Part shown: piece by piece, positions 1-9,863 of the stretch
How the letters are laid out: each line of letters begins with the position of its first letter
Numbering within the stretch: the stretch's first letter is position 1
Source of the DNA: Bacillus sp. SKDU12
Lineage (GTDB): Bacteria; Bacillota; Bacilli; Bacillales; Bacillaceae
Direction: 5' to 3'
DNA length: 64,000 nt
Assembly: GCF_010093085.1 (NCBI RefSeq)
Contig: NZ_MSRC01000003.1
Coordinates: 372,001-436,000 of the forward strand
The notes under the pieces: model-generated
What the model was told of the DNA's origin: nothing
The model's input: the letters and a program-made list of their open reading frames with translations, nothing else
Database searches by the model: none
Made by a program: the position numbers and the translations under genes

Positions 1-372
1 GTCAACGGCGCGGGACTTGCAATGTCCACAATGGATATTATCAAGCATTATGGAGGAGAACCGGCCAACTTCCTTGATGTGGGCGGCGGTGCAACCGCAG
101 AAAAAGTCACGGAAGCATTTAAAATCATTCTTTCTGACCAAAACGTTAAAGGGATTTTTGTCAACATTTTCGGCGGCATCATGAAGTGTGATGTCATTGC
201 AGAAGGGGTTGTGGAAGCGACAAAACAAGTCGGTTTGACATTGCCGCTTGTTGTCCGTCTTGAAGGCACAAACGTGGATATAGGGAAGAAAATCCTTAGT
301 GAATCAGGATTGAATATTACATCTGCGGAATCGATGGCTGACGGCGCGCAGAAAATTGTATCCTTAGTTTAG
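1..372 (+). CDS. sucC: Succinyl-CoA synthetase beta subunit (5'-truncated)
   Basis: The reading frame is open from base 1 to a TAG at 370-372, so the window holds the last 123 codons of a gene that begins upstream (the family is usually about 385 residues). The enzyme is the ADP/GDP-forming TCA-cycle step that interconverts succinyl-CoA and succinate; the beta subunit carries the nucleotide-binding ATP-grasp part. Visible here are the glycine-rich GGGATAEKV segment, the conserved [10 protein letters not shown] loop and the [15 protein letters not shown] stretch typical of the C-terminal CoA-ligase domain. The alpha-subunit gene follows 28 bases later, as expected for a two-gene operon. Identification is firm; only the missing 5' part limits the entry. 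Confidence 0.97.
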   Translation, partial: VNGAGLAMSTMDIIKHYGGEPANFLDVGGGATAEKVTEAFKIILSDQNVKGIFVNIFGGIMKCDVIAEGVVEATKQVGLTLPLVVRLEGTNVDIGKKILSESGLNITSAESMADGAQKIVSLV

Positions 373-400
373 GAAAGAATGAAAGGCAGGGGACCAGATA

Positions 401-1303
401 ATGAGTGTTTTTATTAATAAAGATACAAGAGTTATTGTGCAAGGGATTACAGGTTCTACCGCTTTATTTCATACGAAGCAGATGCTCGAATACGGCACAA
501 ATATCGTAGGCGGTGTAACACCTGGAAAAGGCGGAACGGAAGCGGAAGGTGTTCCTGTATTTCATACAGTGGCTGAAGCAGTCCAAACGACAGGTGCAAA
601 CGCGTCGGTTATATATGTGCCTGCACCGTTTGCAGCAGATGCGATTATGGAAGCGGTAGATGCGGAGCTTGACCTCGTGATTTGCATCACGGAGCATATT
701 CCGGTTTTAGATATGGTTAAGGTCAAACGCTTCATGGAAGGCAAGAAAACGCGGCTGATAGGGCCGAACTGTCCTGGCGTCATCACACCTGACGAATGTA
801 AAATCGGCATTATGCCTGGATATATCCATAAAAAGGGCCATGTAGGCGTTGTATCGCGTTCAGGAACTTTAACATACGAAGCGGTCCACCAGCTGTCAGA
901 AGCGGGTGTAGGGCAATCTACAGCTGTTGGGATCGGCGGTGATCCTGTAAATGGAACAAGCTTTATTGACGTTTTAAAAGCGTTTAACGAAGATCCTGAC
1001 ACACACGCTGTTATCATGATTGGCGAGATCGGCGGTACTGCTGAAGAAGAAGCGGCAGAGTGGGTAAAAGCCAACATGACAAAACCGGTAGTCGGTTTTA
1101 TCGGCGGGAAAACAGCACCGCCAGGGAAACGCATGGGGCATGCAGGCGCCATTATTTCCGGCGGAAAAGGTACTGCTGATGAAAAAATCAAAACCCTTAA
1201 TGCATGCGGAATCGAAGTTGCAGAGACACCTTCTGTAATGGGCGAAACGTTAATCAAGGTGCTAAAAGAGAAGAACTTGTTCGAAACTTGTAAAACGCAT
1301 TAA
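401..1303 (+). CDS. sucD: Succinyl-CoA synthetase alpha subunit
   Basis: A 300-residue protein, full length for the family. The N-terminal CoA-binding Rossmann fold shows VQGITGS (residues 13-19). The active-site histidine that is transiently phosphorylated lies in [13 protein letters not shown] at about residue 247. It pairs with the SucC beta subunit to make ATP or GTP from succinyl-CoA in the TCA cycle. The ATG at 401 is preceded by a purine-rich AGGCAGGGG. The gene follows sucC by 28 bases and ends just before a hairpin terminator, so sucCD forms a closed unit. Confidence 0.97.
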   Translation: MSVFINKDTRVIVQGITGSTALFHTKQMLEYGTNIVGGVTPGKGGTEAEGVPVFHTVAEAVQTTGANASVIYVPAPFAADAIMEAVDAELDLVICITEHIPVLDMVKVKRFMEGKKTRLIGPNCPGVITPDECKIGIMPGYIHKKGHVGVVSRSGTLTYEAVHQLSEAGVGQSTAVGIGGDPVNGTSFIDVLKAFNEDPDTHAVIMIGEIGGTAEEEAAEWVKANMTKPVVGFIGGKTAPPGKRMGHAGAIISGGKGTADEKIKTLNACGIEVAETPSVMGETLIKVLKEKNLFETCKTH

Positions 1304-1310
1304 TAATGAA

Positions 1311-1341
1311 GGGACAGCCGTCAAGGCTGTTCCTGCTTTTT
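1311..1341 (+). terminator. Intrinsic terminator after sucD
   Basis: GGGACAGCC (1311-1319) pairs with GGCTGTTCC (1324-1332), followed by a short T-run at 1337-1341. It closes the sucCD unit and sits just before the dprA ribosome-binding site, so dprA is probably partly insulated from sucCD transcription. Confidence 0.75.
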
Positions 1342-1363
1342 CTGTCAAAAGGAGGTCAATATA

Positions 1364-2230
1364 TTGGACCAGGCCGCAGCCTGTTTAATAATTTGCAGAA
1401 TCAATCACTTATTATCCCCATCCCTTCTATTAAAATGGTGGAAAGCTGATCCTTCTATGTCGCTGACATCACCCGTGTTCGAAACTGTTACGCACAGTAA
1501 AATAAAAGCAGCTGCATTAAAAAATAAAATAGAAGAACATTACTCAAACCTTCAGCGCGTACTTGCAGCTTACCGCGAGCAAGGTATTAACATCATCCCG
1601 ATTTCTTCAAAGCAATATCCTTTCTGGCTGAAAAACATTTATGATCCGCCTGCCGTCCTGTTTGCAAAGGGTGACATGACCCTTCTTTCTAAAGGGAGGA
1701 AAATTGGCATTGTAGGGACAAGACATCCAACAGCCTATGGGATACAAGTTGTCAATCATCTTACAACAGAGCTTTGCCGTAAAGATTGGGTGATTGTCAG
1801 CGGACTGGCGTCAGGGATAGATGGAATGTCTCATGCTGCAAGTATTAAGGCGAAGGGACGAACAATCGGCGTCATTGCAGGGGGATTTCAGCATATTTAT
1901 CCTCAAGAAAACCTTCAATTAGCAGATCACATGGCTAAACATCATATTCTTCTGTCAGAGCACCCACCTGAAACCAAACCTCAAAAATGGCATTTTCCTA
2001 TGAGAAATCGTATTATCAGCGGATTAAGTGAAGGGATTGTTGTCGTGCAAGGAAAAGAAAAGAGCGGTTCACTGATTACTGCGTATCAAGCACTGGAACA
2101 AGGGAGAGAGGTATTTGCCGTACCCGGTTTAGTATTTGACCCTTACGCCGGAGGCCCTGTAAAACTCATTCAGCAGGGAGCTAAAGCCATATGGTCAGCA
2201 GAAGATATTTTCAATGAGCTTCCTGAGTGA
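1364..2230 (+). CDS. dprA: DNA processing protein DprA (Smf), RecA loader in transformation
   Basis: A 288-residue protein starting at TTG 1364, chosen because AAAGGAGGT lies at 1348-1356, eight bases upstream. DprA binds incoming single-stranded DNA during natural transformation and loads RecA onto it. The Rossmann-like core is clear: KIGIVGTR, then VSGLASGIDGMSH, then FPMRNRIISGLSEGIVVVQ. Two oddities stand out. The stop TGA at 2228-2230 is followed in frame by eight sense codons encoding NVQYTEPF and a second TGA (2255-2257). From memory the 168 protein continues through Arg into exactly this tail (297 residues), so one substitution has shortened the protein by nine residues. The conserved VPGS motif also reads VPGLV here. 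Neither change obviously destroys function. Confidence 0.93.
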   Translation: MDQAAACLIICRINHLLSPSLLLKWWKADPSMSLTSPVFETVTHSKIKAAALKNKIEEHYSNLQRVLAAYREQGINIIPISSKQYPFWLKNIYDPPAVLFAKGDMTLLSKGRKIGIVGTRHPTAYGIQVVNHLTTELCRKDWVIVSGLASGIDGMSHAASIKAKGRTIGVIAGGFQHIYPQENLQLADHMAKHHILLSEHPPETKPQKWHFPMRNRIISGLSEGIVVVQGKEKSGSLITAYQALEQGREVFAVPGLVFDPYAGGPVKLIQQGAKAIWSAEDIFNELPE

Positions 2231-2265
2231 AACGTTCAATATACGGAACCCTTTTGAATTATCGT

Positions 2266-2295
2266 TTGACAAACGGTATTGTAATATTTAATAAT
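2266..2295 (+). promoter_or_regulatory. SigA-type promoter upstream of topA
   Basis: A perfect -35 TTGACA (2266-2271) is separated by 18 bases from AATAAT (2290-2295; five of six to TATAAT). It lies in the 213-base dprA-topA gap and would give a topA leader of about 140 bases. Supercoiling control of topA is known in bacteria but cannot be read from this sequence. Confidence 0.65.
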
Positions 2296-2443
2296 AGTGA
2301 GGATTTAAAGTTGCATATTGTTTTCTATTTAAATAATGACGTTCATCATAAAGAATGAAATGTTGAAAGCCAACGAAAGACAGCTGCAAAACCAAAATTG
2401 AAATATGTGAAAAGAGAGAGAACACCTCTTGAGGGGGATGAAA

Positions 2444-4519
2444 ATGTCTGATTATCTAGTCATCGTGGAATCGCCCGCTAAGGCGAAAACGATTGAACGT
2501 TACTTAGGTAAAAAATATAAAGTGAAAGCATCAATGGGACATGTCCGGGATCTTCCAAAAAGTCAAATGGGAGTTGACATAGAACAGAATTTCGAACCGA
2601 AATATATTACCATTCGAGGCAAAGGGCCGGTATTAAAAGAGCTGAAAACGGCTGCGAAAAAAGCCAAAAAAGTGTATCTCGCAGCCGACCCCGACAGAGA
2701 AGGGGAAGCGATTGCATGGCACTTGGCACACAGTCTTGACTTAGATCTCAATTCAGACTGCCGTGTGGTCTTTAACGAAATTACAAAAGACGCCATTAAG
2801 GAATCGTTTAAGCATCCTCGCATGATTAATATGGATTTAGTAGATGCACAGCAGGCGCGACGGATTTTAGACAGGCTTGTCGGCTATAAAATCAGTCCTA
2901 TTCTTTGGAAAAAAGTCAAAAAAGGGCTTAGCGCAGGCCGTGTGCAGTCTGTTGCTCTCCGTTTGATTATCGACCGCGAAAAAGAGATTAATGACTTTAA
3001 GCCAGAGGAATATTGGACAATTGACGGTATGTTCTTGAAAGGACAGGAAACATTCGAAGCGAGCTTTTTCGGAAAAAACGGCAAAAAACTTCCTTTAAAA
3101 AGTGAAGCAGATGTAAAAGACATTCTTTCTCAGCTTAAAGGCAATAAATATACAGTTGAAAAAGTTACGAAAAAGGAACGCAAACGTAATCCAGCCTTGC
3201 CTTTCACCACTTCCACCCTACAGCAGGAAGCTGCGCGTAAGCTCAATTTCAGAGCAAAGAAAACAATGATGATTGCTCAGCAATTATATGAAGGAATTGA
3301 TCTTGGAAGAGAAGGAACAGTCGGTCTCATCACATACATGAGAACGGATTCAACCCGCATTTCAAATACGGCGGTCGATGAAGCAGCTGCATTTATCGAT
3401 CAGGCATACGGAAAAGAGTTCTTAGGCGGCAAACGAAAGCCTACGAAAAAGAATGAAAATGCTCAGGATGCTCACGAAGCCATCCGCCCAACATCTGTTC
3501 TCAGAAAACCAAGTGAATTAAAAGCAGTACTTGGCCGAGATCAAATGAGATTGTATAAATTAATTTGGGAGCGTTTTGTTGCCAGTCAGATGGCATCTGC
3601 GGTTCTAGATACAATGAGTGTTGATTTGACAAACAATGGTTTGACATTTCGTGCGAATGGAAGTAAAGTCAAGTTTTCTGGGTTTATGAAGGTGTATGTT
3701 GAAGGAAAAGACGATCAATTAGAAGAAAAAGACCGCATGCTGCCTGACTTACAAGAAGGCGACACGGTATTATCAAAAGATATAGAACCGGAGCAGCATT
3801 TTACTCAGCCTCCTCCGCGCTACACTGAGGCACGGCTCGTCAAGACTCTTGAAGAACGAGGTATCGGCCGTCCTTCCACATATGCTCCGACGCTTGATAC
3901 AATTCAGCGGCGCGGCTACGTGGCTTTGGATAATAAACGCTTTGTTCCGACAGAATTAGGCCAGATCGTCCTTGACCTGATCATGGAATTTTTCCCTGAA
4001 ATCATTAATGTTGAGTTTACAGCGAAGATGGAAAAAGACCTTGACCATGTAGAAGAAGGCAATACAGAATGGGTTAAGATTATTGATAACTTCTACAGCG
4101 ATTTTGAAAAACGCGTTAAAAAAGCCGAATCGGAAATGAAGGAAGTTGAAATCGAACCAGAATATGCAGGGGAAGATTGTGAATTATGCAATTCTCCAAT
4201 GGTATATAAAATGGGGAGGTACGGTAAATTCTTAGCTTGCTCTAACTTCCCGGACTGCCGGAACACAAAACCGATTGTGAAACAAATCGGCGTGAAGTGC
4301 CCAAGCTGCGGTGAAGGAAATATTGTTGAGCGAAAATCGAAAAAGAAACGCATTTTTTACGGCTGTGACCGTTATCCGGAATGTGAATTCGTTTCCTGGG
4401 ATAAACCAATTGAACGAAAATGCCCGAAATGCGAAAACATGCTTGTTGAGAAAAAACTCAAAAAAGGCATACAAGTCCAATGTGTGGAATGCGATTATAA
4501 GGAAGAACCACAGAAGTAG
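2444..4519 (+). CDS. topA: DNA topoisomerase I
   Basis: A type IA topoisomerase that relaxes negative supercoils by single-strand passage. Start ATG 2444 is preferred over the in-frame TTG at 2429 because GAGGGGG (2431-2436) is correctly spaced only for the ATG; this gives 691 residues. The Toprim domain begins with [13 protein letters not shown] and carries the acidic DPDREGE motif (residues 82-88). The active-site tyrosine is in [10 protein letters not shown], residue 298. The C-terminus has three four-cysteine zinc-ribbon repeats (beginning CELC, CPSC and CPKC), the usual DNA-binding tail. The gene is followed by a hairpin and then trmFO. Confidence 0.97.
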   Translation: MSDYLVIVESPAKAKTIERYLGKKYKVKASMGHVRDLPKSQMGVDIEQNFEPKYITIRGKGPVLKELKTAAKKAKKVYLAADPDREGEAIAWHLAHSLDLDLNSDCRVVFNEITKDAIKESFKHPRMINMDLVDAQQARRILDRLVGYKISPILWKKVKKGLSAGRVQSVALRLIIDREKEINDFKPEEYWTIDGMFLKGQETFEASFFGKNGKKLPLKSEADVKDILSQLKGNKYTVEKVTKKERKRNPALPFTTSTLQQEAARKLNFRAKKTMMIAQQLYEGIDLGREGTVGLITYMRTDSTRISNTAVDEAAAFIDQAYGKEFLGGKRKPTKKNENAQDAHEAIRPTSVLRKPSELKAVLGRDQMRLYKLIWERFVASQMASAVLDTMSVDLTNNGLTFRANGSKVKFSGFMKVYVEGKDDQLEEKDRMLPDLQEGDTVLSKDIEPEQHFTQPPPRYTEARLVKTLEERGIGRPSTYAPTLDTIQRRGYVALDNKRFVPTELGQIVLDLIMEFFPEIINVEFTAKMEKDLDHVEEGNTEWVKIIDNFYSDFEKRVKKAESEMKEVEIEPEYAGEDCELCNSPMVYKMGRYGKFLACSNFPDCRNTKPIVKQIGVKCPSCGEGNIVERKSKKKRIFYGCDRYPECEFVSWDKPIERKCPKCENMLVEKKLKKGIQVQCVECDYKEEPQK

Positions 4520-4520
4520 C

Positions 4521-4548
4521 GGTGAGCAGGGTCTTGCTCACCTTCTTT
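4521..4548 (+). terminator. Hairpin after topA, probable weak terminator
   Basis: GGTGAGCA (4521-4528) pairs with TGCTCACC (4535-4542), followed by the T-rich TTCTTTGT. The T-tract is interrupted, so termination is probably partial and trmFO may be reached by read-through. Confidence 0.5.
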
Positions 4549-4594
4549 GTGTGGTAAAAGAAGGCCTTGAATAATAAACTAGGAGATGTGAATG

Positions 4595-5902
4595 ATGAAC
4601 CAACAAACAGTGAATGTAATCGGAGCTGGACTCGCAGGAAGTGAAGCAGCATGGCAGCTTGCCAAACGGGGGATTCAAGTCAAACTATATGAAATGCGCC
4701 CTGTTAAACAAACCCCTGCACACCATACAGATAAATTTGCTGAGCTAGTGTGCAGCAACTCTTTGCGCTCCAATACGCTTGCTAACGCTGTCGGTGTATT
4801 AAAGGAAGAAATGCGCGCGCTTGATTCAGCCATTATCGCGGCGGCTGACGAATGTTCGGTGCCTGCCGGCGGCGCCCTTGCTGTAGATCGTCACGAATTT
4901 GCTGCAAGTGTGACAAATCGGGTGAAAAATCATCCGAACGTAACTGTTATGAATGAAGAAGTGACAGAAATTCCTGAAGGTCCTACTATTATCGCAACAG
5001 GTCCATTAACATCTGAATCACTGTCTGCACAGCTGAAGGAACTAACTGGAGAGGACTATTTATATTTTTATGATGCAGCGGCGCCAATTGTAGAAAAAGA
5101 CAGTTTGGATATGGATAAAGTATACTTGAAATCGCGCTATGATAAAGGTGAAGCGGCATATTTGAACTGCCCGATGACAGAAGAAGAATTTGACCGTTTT
5201 CATGAAGCATTAACATCAGCAGAAACAGTCCCATTAAAAGAATTCGAAAAAGAGATTTTCTTTGAAGGCTGTATGCCGATTGAAGTCATGGCAAAACGGG
5301 GAAAGAAAACAATGCTTTTTGGGCCGATGAAACCAGTTGGTTTAGAACATCCTGTTACAGGCAAACGTCCGCATGCTGTCGTTCAGCTCAGACAGGATGA
5401 TGCAGCGGGAACACTCTATAATATTGTAGGATTCCAGACTCATTTAAAATGGGGAGATCAAAAGGAAGTTCTTAAATTGATTCCTGGGCTTGAAAATGTA
5501 GAAATTGTCAGATACGGCGTGATGCACAGAAATACATTCATTAACTCTCCAAGTCTGTTAGAGCCGACTTATCAATTTAAAAACCGCAATGATCTGTTCT
5601 TTGCAGGGCAAATGACGGGAGTAGAAGGATATGTCGAATCAGCTGCCTCAGGTCTGGTAGCAGGGATTAATGCGGCTAAACTTGTTTTAGGAGAAGAGCT
5701 TATTACCTTCCCGCAGGAAACAGCTATAGGAAGCATGGCGCACTATATTACAACAACAAACCAGAAGAATTTCCAACCGATGAATGCAAACTTTGGGCTT
5801 TTAAAAGAATTGCCTGTTAAAATTAAAAATAAAAAAGAGCGGAATGAACAATACGCAAATCGTGCAATTGAGACAATTCGAACAATTTCGAAAACAATAT
5901 AG
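4595..5902 (+). CDS. trmFO: Methylenetetrahydrofolate-tRNA (uracil-54-C5)-methyltransferase
   Basis: A folate- and FAD-dependent enzyme (old name Gid) that makes ribothymidine at position 54 of the tRNA T-loop. This is the Gram-positive alternative to the SAM-dependent TrmA. The FAD-binding dinucleotide fold is at the extreme N-terminus ([12 protein letters not shown]). The conserved cysteine motifs [10 protein letters not shown] and GCMPIE are present, and the C-terminal [18 protein letters not shown] signature is intact. Two adjacent ATGs (4592, 4595) are possible starts; AGGAG at 4581-4585 suits 4595 slightly better, giving 435 residues. It sits between topA and xerC without sharing their function. 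Confidence 0.96.
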   Translation: MNQQTVNVIGAGLAGSEAAWQLAKRGIQVKLYEMRPVKQTPAHHTDKFAELVCSNSLRSNTLANAVGVLKEEMRALDSAIIAAADECSVPAGGALAVDRHEFAASVTNRVKNHPNVTVMNEEVTEIPEGPTIIATGPLTSESLSAQLKELTGEDYLYFYDAAAPIVEKDSLDMDKVYLKSRYDKGEAAYLNCPMTEEEFDRFHEALTSAETVPLKEFEKEIFFEGCMPIEVMAKRGKKTMLFGPMKPVGLEHPVTGKRPHAVVQLRQDDAAGTLYNIVGFQTHLKWGDQKEVLKLIPGLENVEIVRYGVMHRNTFINSPSLLEPTYQFKNRNDLFFAGQMTGVEGYVESAASGLVAGINAAKLVLGEELITFPQETAIGSMAHYITTTNQKNFQPMNANFGLLKELPVKIKNKKERNEQYANRAIETIRTISKTI

Positions 5903-5969
5903 GTATTGATTGCAACCTGAGCGCGATTTGTGATACCATTTAAAAGCCCTTCCTGGGGAGGTATTAGGC

Positions 5970-6884
5970 ATGGAGAATGTTAAGAATTTCGTAAACTTAT
6001 TCGTAGAATATTTACAAATTGAAAAAAATTATTCACAATATACTATTGTGAATTATGTGGATTCAATTGAAGAATTCGAGACTTTCCTGCGCGTTCAATG
6101 TATAAATGGATTTGAAAAAGCTGCATATCAAGATATTAGGATTTTTCTGACACAAGCCTATGAAAAAGGCTTATCGAGAAGAACGATAAGCAAAAAGATA
6201 TCTGCATTAAGAAGCTTTTATAAGTTTTTGATGCGGGAAAAGCTTGTTGAAGAAAATCCATTTCAGCTTGTTCATCTGCCGAAACAAGAGAAACGAATAC
6301 CGAAGTTTCTATATCAAAAAGAGCTTGAGGAGCTGTTTGACGTTTCAGATATAAGCCAGCCGACCGGAATGAGGGATCAAGCACTGTTAGAGCTTCTCTA
6401 TGCCACCGGAATGAGGGTCAGTGAATGCTGTTCCATAACCATTCACGACATTGACTTATTTATGGACACTGTGCTTGTACACGGTAAAGGTAAGAAACAG
6501 CGCTATATCCCCTTTGGGTCTTACGCCCGTGAGGCGTTGAAGGTATATATGAATAGTGGAAGACAGTGCTTGCTGATGAAAGCAAAAGAACCTCATGATC
6601 TATTATTCGTAAATCAAAGAGGCGGACCGCTTACAGCCCGAGGAGTCAGGCATATTTTAAGCGGGCTTGTTCAAAAAGCGTCCGGCGCTTTACATATTCA
6701 TCCGCATATGCTTCGACATACGTTTGCCACTCACCTGTTAAACGAAGGAGCAGATTTGAGAAGCGTCCAGGAACTGCTCGGACATTCCAATCTGTCCTCG
6801 ACACAGATATACACGCACGTTTCGAAGGAAATGTTGAGAAACACATATATGTCTCACCATCCAAGAGCTTTTAAGAAAAATTAA
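5970..6884 (+). CDS. xerC: Site-specific tyrosine recombinase XerC (CodV)
   Basis: A 304-residue tyrosine recombinase that with XerD resolves chromosome dimers at dif. The N-terminal SAM-like core-binding domain spans about residues 1-90. The catalytic set is complete: R149 (GMRVSE), K173 (HGKGKKQR), H246 and R249 (HPHMLRHTF), H272 (LGHSN) and nucleophile Y281 (TQIYTH). The start ATG 5970 follows GGGGAGG. It is the first gene of the xerC-hslV-hslU-codY group (codVWXY in older naming), with 12 bases to hslV. Clustering with a protease and a repressor is conserved in Bacillus but has no obvious functional link. Confidence 0.97.
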   Translation: MENVKNFVNLFVEYLQIEKNYSQYTIVNYVDSIEEFETFLRVQCINGFEKAAYQDIRIFLTQAYEKGLSRRTISKKISALRSFYKFLMREKLVEENPFQLVHLPKQEKRIPKFLYQKELEELFDVSDISQPTGMRDQALLELLYATGMRVSECCSITIHDIDLFMDTVLVHGKGKKQRYIPFGSYAREALKVYMNSGRQCLLMKAKEPHDLLFVNQRGGPLTARGVRHILSGLVQKASGALHIHPHMLRHTFATHLLNEGADLRSVQELLGHSNLSSTQIYTHVSKEMLRNTYMSHHPRAFKKN

Positions 6885-6896
6885 AGGAGGCCCTTT

Positions 6897-7442
6897 ATGT
6901 CATCTTTTCATGCGACCACAATATTTGCCGTACAGCATAAGGGACGAAGTGCTATGTCTGGTGACGGGCAAGTGACATTTGGTCAGGCTGTTGTCATGAA
7001 ACACACTGCAAGAAAAGTAAGAAAGCTGTTTAACGGTAAGGTTCTTGCAGGTTTTGCGGGATCTGTTGCAGACGCTTTCACTTTATTCGAAAAGTTTGAA
7101 GCTAAGCTTGAAGAATATAACGGCAACTTAAAACGGGCGGCTGTTGAGCTTGCAAAGGAATGGCGTAGCGATAAAGTGCTTAGAAAGCTTGAAGCCATGC
7201 TGATTGTTATGAATCAGGATACGTTGCTTCTCGTATCAGGAACAGGCGAGGTGATCGAACCAGATGACGGTATTCTCGCAATTGGATCAGGGGGCAATTA
7301 CGCTCTGGCAGCGGGAAGAGCTTTGAAAAAACATGCTGGGGAAAGTATGTCTGCAAGTGAGATTGCTAGAGCTGCGTTAGAAACAGCAGGCGAAATTTGT
7401 GTATACACGAACGATCAAATCATACTGGAAGAGCTTGAATAG
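6897..7442 (+). CDS. hslV: HslV/ClpQ peptidase subunit, N-terminal serine type
   Basis: The proteolytic subunit of the two-component HslVU (ClpQY, CodWX) protease, 181 residues. It is a proteasome beta-type Ntn-hydrolase that forms rings capped by the HslU ATPase. The fold is recognisable from [20 protein letters not shown] and the glycine-rich [14 protein letters not shown]. In most bacteria the mature protein begins with Thr; here the start is M-S-S-F-H-A-T-T, with the familiar TT five residues further in. The B. subtilis enzyme is known to use an N-terminal serine, and this start supports the same. AAAGGAGG precedes the ATG. The next gene supplies its ATPase partner. Confidence 0.96.
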   Translation: MSSFHATTIFAVQHKGRSAMSGDGQVTFGQAVVMKHTARKVRKLFNGKVLAGFAGSVADAFTLFEKFEAKLEEYNGNLKRAAVELAKEWRSDKVLRKLEAMLIVMNQDTLLLVSGTGEVIEPDDGILAIGSGGNYALAAGRALKKHAGESMSASEIARAALETAGEICVYTNDQIILEELE

Positions 7443-7458
7443 AAAGGACTTGAGGCGC

Positions 7459-8862
7459 ATGGAAAAACAACCGTTAACACCAAGACAGATTGTAGATCGG
7501 TTAGACCAATATATTGTCGGTCAGCAAAACGCGAAAAAAGCTGTCGCCGTGGCATTAAGAAACCGCTATAGAAGAAGCCTTCTGGATGAAAAGCTGAAGG
7601 ATGAGGTCGTTCCGAAAAACATTTTAATGATGGGACCTACAGGCGTTGGAAAAACGGAAATTGCCAGACGAATTGCCAAGATTTCAGGTGCGCCATTTAT
7701 CAAAATTGAAGCAACAAAATTCACTGAAGTCGGCTATGTAGGCAGAGATGTTGAATCTATGGTCAGAGACCTTGTGGAAACCTCTGTTCGGCTTATAAAA
7801 GAAGAGAAAATGACTGAAGTAAAGGAACAGGCAGAGGAAAATGCAAACAAACGCATTGTTCGACTGTTAGTTCCGGGGAAGAAAAAACAATCAGGCGTTA
7901 AAAATCCATTTGAAATGTTTTTTGGCGGCAGCCAGCCGAATGGTGAAGATGAGGCGGAGAGCCAGGAAGAAGCAAACATTGAAGAAAAAAGAAAACGCAT
8001 GGCGCATCAGCTTGCTTTAGGAGAACTGGAAGACTACTATGTAACAGTAGAAGTCGAAGAGCAGCAGCCATCTATGTTTGACATGCTGCAGGGCTCGGGT
8101 ATGGAGCAGATGGGTATGAATATGCAGGATGCGCTGAGCGGATTAATGCCAAAGAAAAAGAAACGGCGCAAAATGACCGTCAGGGAAGCCAGAAAAGTCC
8201 TGACGAATGAAGAAGCAAGCAAACTCATCGATATGGATGAAGTCAGCCAGGAAGCCGTTCAGAGAGCTGAAGAAAGCGGAATTATTTTTATCGACGAGAT
8301 TGATAAAATTGCCAAAAACGGAGGCGCATCATCTTCTGCTGATGTATCCAGAGAAGGTGTTCAGCGAGACATTCTCCCAATCGTTGAAGGCTCTACCGTT
8401 GTCACGAAATATGGTTCGGTAAAAACTGACCATGTTCTATTTATTGCAGCAGGAGCCTTTCATATGGCCAAACCGTCTGATTTAATTCCTGAACTGCAAG
8501 GGCGTTTTCCGATTCGTGTAGAACTGAGCAAACTCACGGTAGACGACTTCGTAAGAATTTTAATAGAGCCGGATAATGCGTTGCTCAAACAATATCAAGC
8601 ATTGTTGCAGACAGAAGGTATATCTCTTGAATTTTCTGACGAAGCTATTCATAAGATTGCTGAAGTTGCTTATCATGTGAACCAGGATACTGATAATATC
8701 GGTGCGAGGCGCCTTCATACAATACTTGAACGTTTATTAGAAGATCTGTCGTTTGAAGCTCCTGACGTAACAATGGAGAAAATAACAATTACACCGCAGT
8801 ATGTCGAAGAAAAGCTCGGAACGATAGCTAAAAACAAAGATTTAAGTCAATTTATTTTGTGA
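7459..8862 (+). CDS. hslU: HslU/ClpY ATPase subunit
   Basis: An AAA+ unfoldase of 467 residues that feeds substrates to HslV. Walker A is GPTGVGKT at residues 59-66; Walker B is FIDEIDK. Between them lies the family's intermediate (I) domain, here with an acidic and methionine-rich stretch (positions about 7930-8160). Sensor/arginine-finger region [12 protein letters not shown] is present, and the protein ends in the typical QFIL tail that docks on HslV. ATG 7459 is chosen over the upstream in-frame starts inside hslV because AAAGGACTTGAGG lies just upstream and the protein then has family length. The hslV stop is 17 bases upstream. Confidence 0.96.
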   Translation: MEKQPLTPRQIVDRLDQYIVGQQNAKKAVAVALRNRYRRSLLDEKLKDEVVPKNILMMGPTGVGKTEIARRIAKISGAPFIKIEATKFTEVGYVGRDVESMVRDLVETSVRLIKEEKMTEVKEQAEENANKRIVRLLVPGKKKQSGVKNPFEMFFGGSQPNGEDEAESQEEANIEEKRKRMAHQLALGELEDYYVTVEVEEQQPSMFDMLQGSGMEQMGMNMQDALSGLMPKKKKRRKMTVREARKVLTNEEASKLIDMDEVSQEAVQRAEESGIIFIDEIDKIAKNGGASSSADVSREGVQRDILPIVEGSTVVTKYGSVKTDHVLFIAAGAFHMAKPSDLIPELQGRFPIRVELSKLTVDDFVRILIEPDNALLKQYQALLQTEGISLEFSDEAIHKIAEVAYHVNQDTDNIGARRLHTILERLLEDLSFEAPDVTMEKITITPQYVEEKLGTIAKNKDLSQFIL

Positions 8863-8901
8863 AAAATTTAATAAGAGGAATGTTTAGGAGGATTATTTAT
8901 C

Positions 8902-9681
8902 ATGGCTTTATTACAAAAAACAAGAATTATTAACTCCATGTTGCAAGCTGCAGCAGGGAAACCGGTGAACTTTAAGGAGATGGCGGAGACGCTTCGGGAT
9001 GTCATTGATTCCAATATTTTCGTTGTAAGCCGCAGAGGGAAACTCCTTGGCTATTCTATTAACCAGCAAATTGAAAATAATCGCATGAAAAAGATGCTTG
9101 AGGATCGTCAATTCCCTGAAGAATATACGAAAAATTTATTTAACATCCCTGAAACATCTTCTAACTTGGACATTAATAGTGAGTATACTGCTTTCCCTGT
9201 TGAGAATAGAGACCTGTTCCAAGCTGGTTTAACAACAATTGTACCGATCATTGGTGGCGGAGAAAGATTAGGAACGCTCATTCTTTCACGTTTACAGGAT
9301 CAATTTCATGATGATGACTTGATTCTTGCTGAATATGGCGCTACTGTTGTCGGAATGGAGATCCTGAGAGAAAAAGCAGAAGAAATTGAAGAGGAAGCAA
9401 GAAGCAAAGCTGTCGTTCAAATGGCTATCAGTTCTCTTTCTTACAGTGAGCTTGAAGCAATTGAACACATTTTTGAAGAGCTTGATGGGAACGAGGGCCT
9501 TCTTGTTGCAAGTAAAATCGCTGATCGCGTCGGCATTACCCGTTCTGTCATTGTGAATGCACTCAGAAAGCTGGAAAGCGCGGGTGTTATCGAGTCAAGA
9601 TCATTAGGAATGAAAGGTACTTATATCAAAGTTCTAAACAGCAAATTCCTAATCGAATTAGAACATTTAAAATCACATTAA
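8902..9681 (+). CDS. codY: GTP- and branched-chain-amino-acid-sensing global repressor CodY
   Basis: A 259-residue protein, exactly family length. The N-terminal GAF domain (about 1-155) binds isoleucine/leucine/valine. The C-terminal winged helix-turn-helix contains [19 protein letters not shown]. CodY represses stationary-phase, transport, motility and competence genes while nutrients are plentiful. ATG 8902 is preceded by AGGAGG at 8887-8892. It is the last gene of its operon and ends at a strong terminator. A CodY-box-like sequence lies about 120 bases downstream, in the fla/che control region, consistent with the known repression of motility by CodY. Confidence 0.98.
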   Translation: MALLQKTRIINSMLQAAAGKPVNFKEMAETLRDVIDSNIFVVSRRGKLLGYSINQQIENNRMKKMLEDRQFPEEYTKNLFNIPETSSNLDINSEYTAFPVENRDLFQAGLTTIVPIIGGGERLGTLILSRLQDQFHDDDLILAEYGATVVGMEILREKAEEIEEEARSKAVVQMAISSLSYSELEAIEHIFEELDGNEGLLVASKIADRVGITRSVIVNALRKLESAGVIESRSLGMKGTYIKVLNSKFLIELEHLKSH

Positions 9682-9687
9682 TCACGC

Positions 9688-9718
9688 AAAGAACCCCTTT
9701 ATGAGGGGTTCTTTTTTT
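9688..9718 (+). terminator. Strong intrinsic terminator after codY
   Basis: AGAACCCCT (9690-9698) pairs with AGGGGTTCT (9704-9712), followed by seven Ts. It separates the codY operon from the fla/che control region. Confidence 0.93.
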
Positions 9719-9797
9719 ATCTCAAATAAAGGAAATGAATAAGCTTTATTTCCTGGGTTGAAAGTCGTTCTTTGTAATAATTTTAATAAACCACACA

Positions 9798-9812
9798 AAT
9801 TTCTCGAAAAAT
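9798..9812 (+). promoter_or_regulatory. Candidate CodY box upstream of fla/che
   Basis: AATTTCTCGAAAAAT matches 11 of 15 positions of the CodY consensus AATTTTCWGAAAATT. It lies about 45-60 bases upstream of the extended -10 element. CodY is known to repress B. subtilis flagellar genes; that this is the exact site is my inference. Confidence 0.5.
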
Positions 9813-9854
9813 CACAAAAAATGACGAAAAGTATATAGAAAAAACGGAAATTGT

Positions 9855-9863
9855 GTTATATTC
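9855..9863 (+). promoter_or_regulatory. SigA extended -10 promoter of fla/che
   Basis: TGTTATATT is a TGn extension plus TATATT (five of six to TATAAT). No good -35 hexamer is found 17 bases upstream (ATAGAA), which fits a promoter needing an activator. The expected start is about 9870. Confidence 0.55.

Noticed and set aside
562-1257. 231-codon open frame on the minus strand opposite sucD
   Set aside because: It lies wholly antisense to a firm gene, has no Shine-Dalgarno, and its length follows from codon bias of sucD. No protein family is recognisable.
1335-1352. ComK-like box before dprA (TTTTT-CTGTC-AAAA)
   Set aside because: The ComK box is AAAA-N5-TTTT; this is the reverse order and overlaps the sucD terminator tail and the Shine-Dalgarno.
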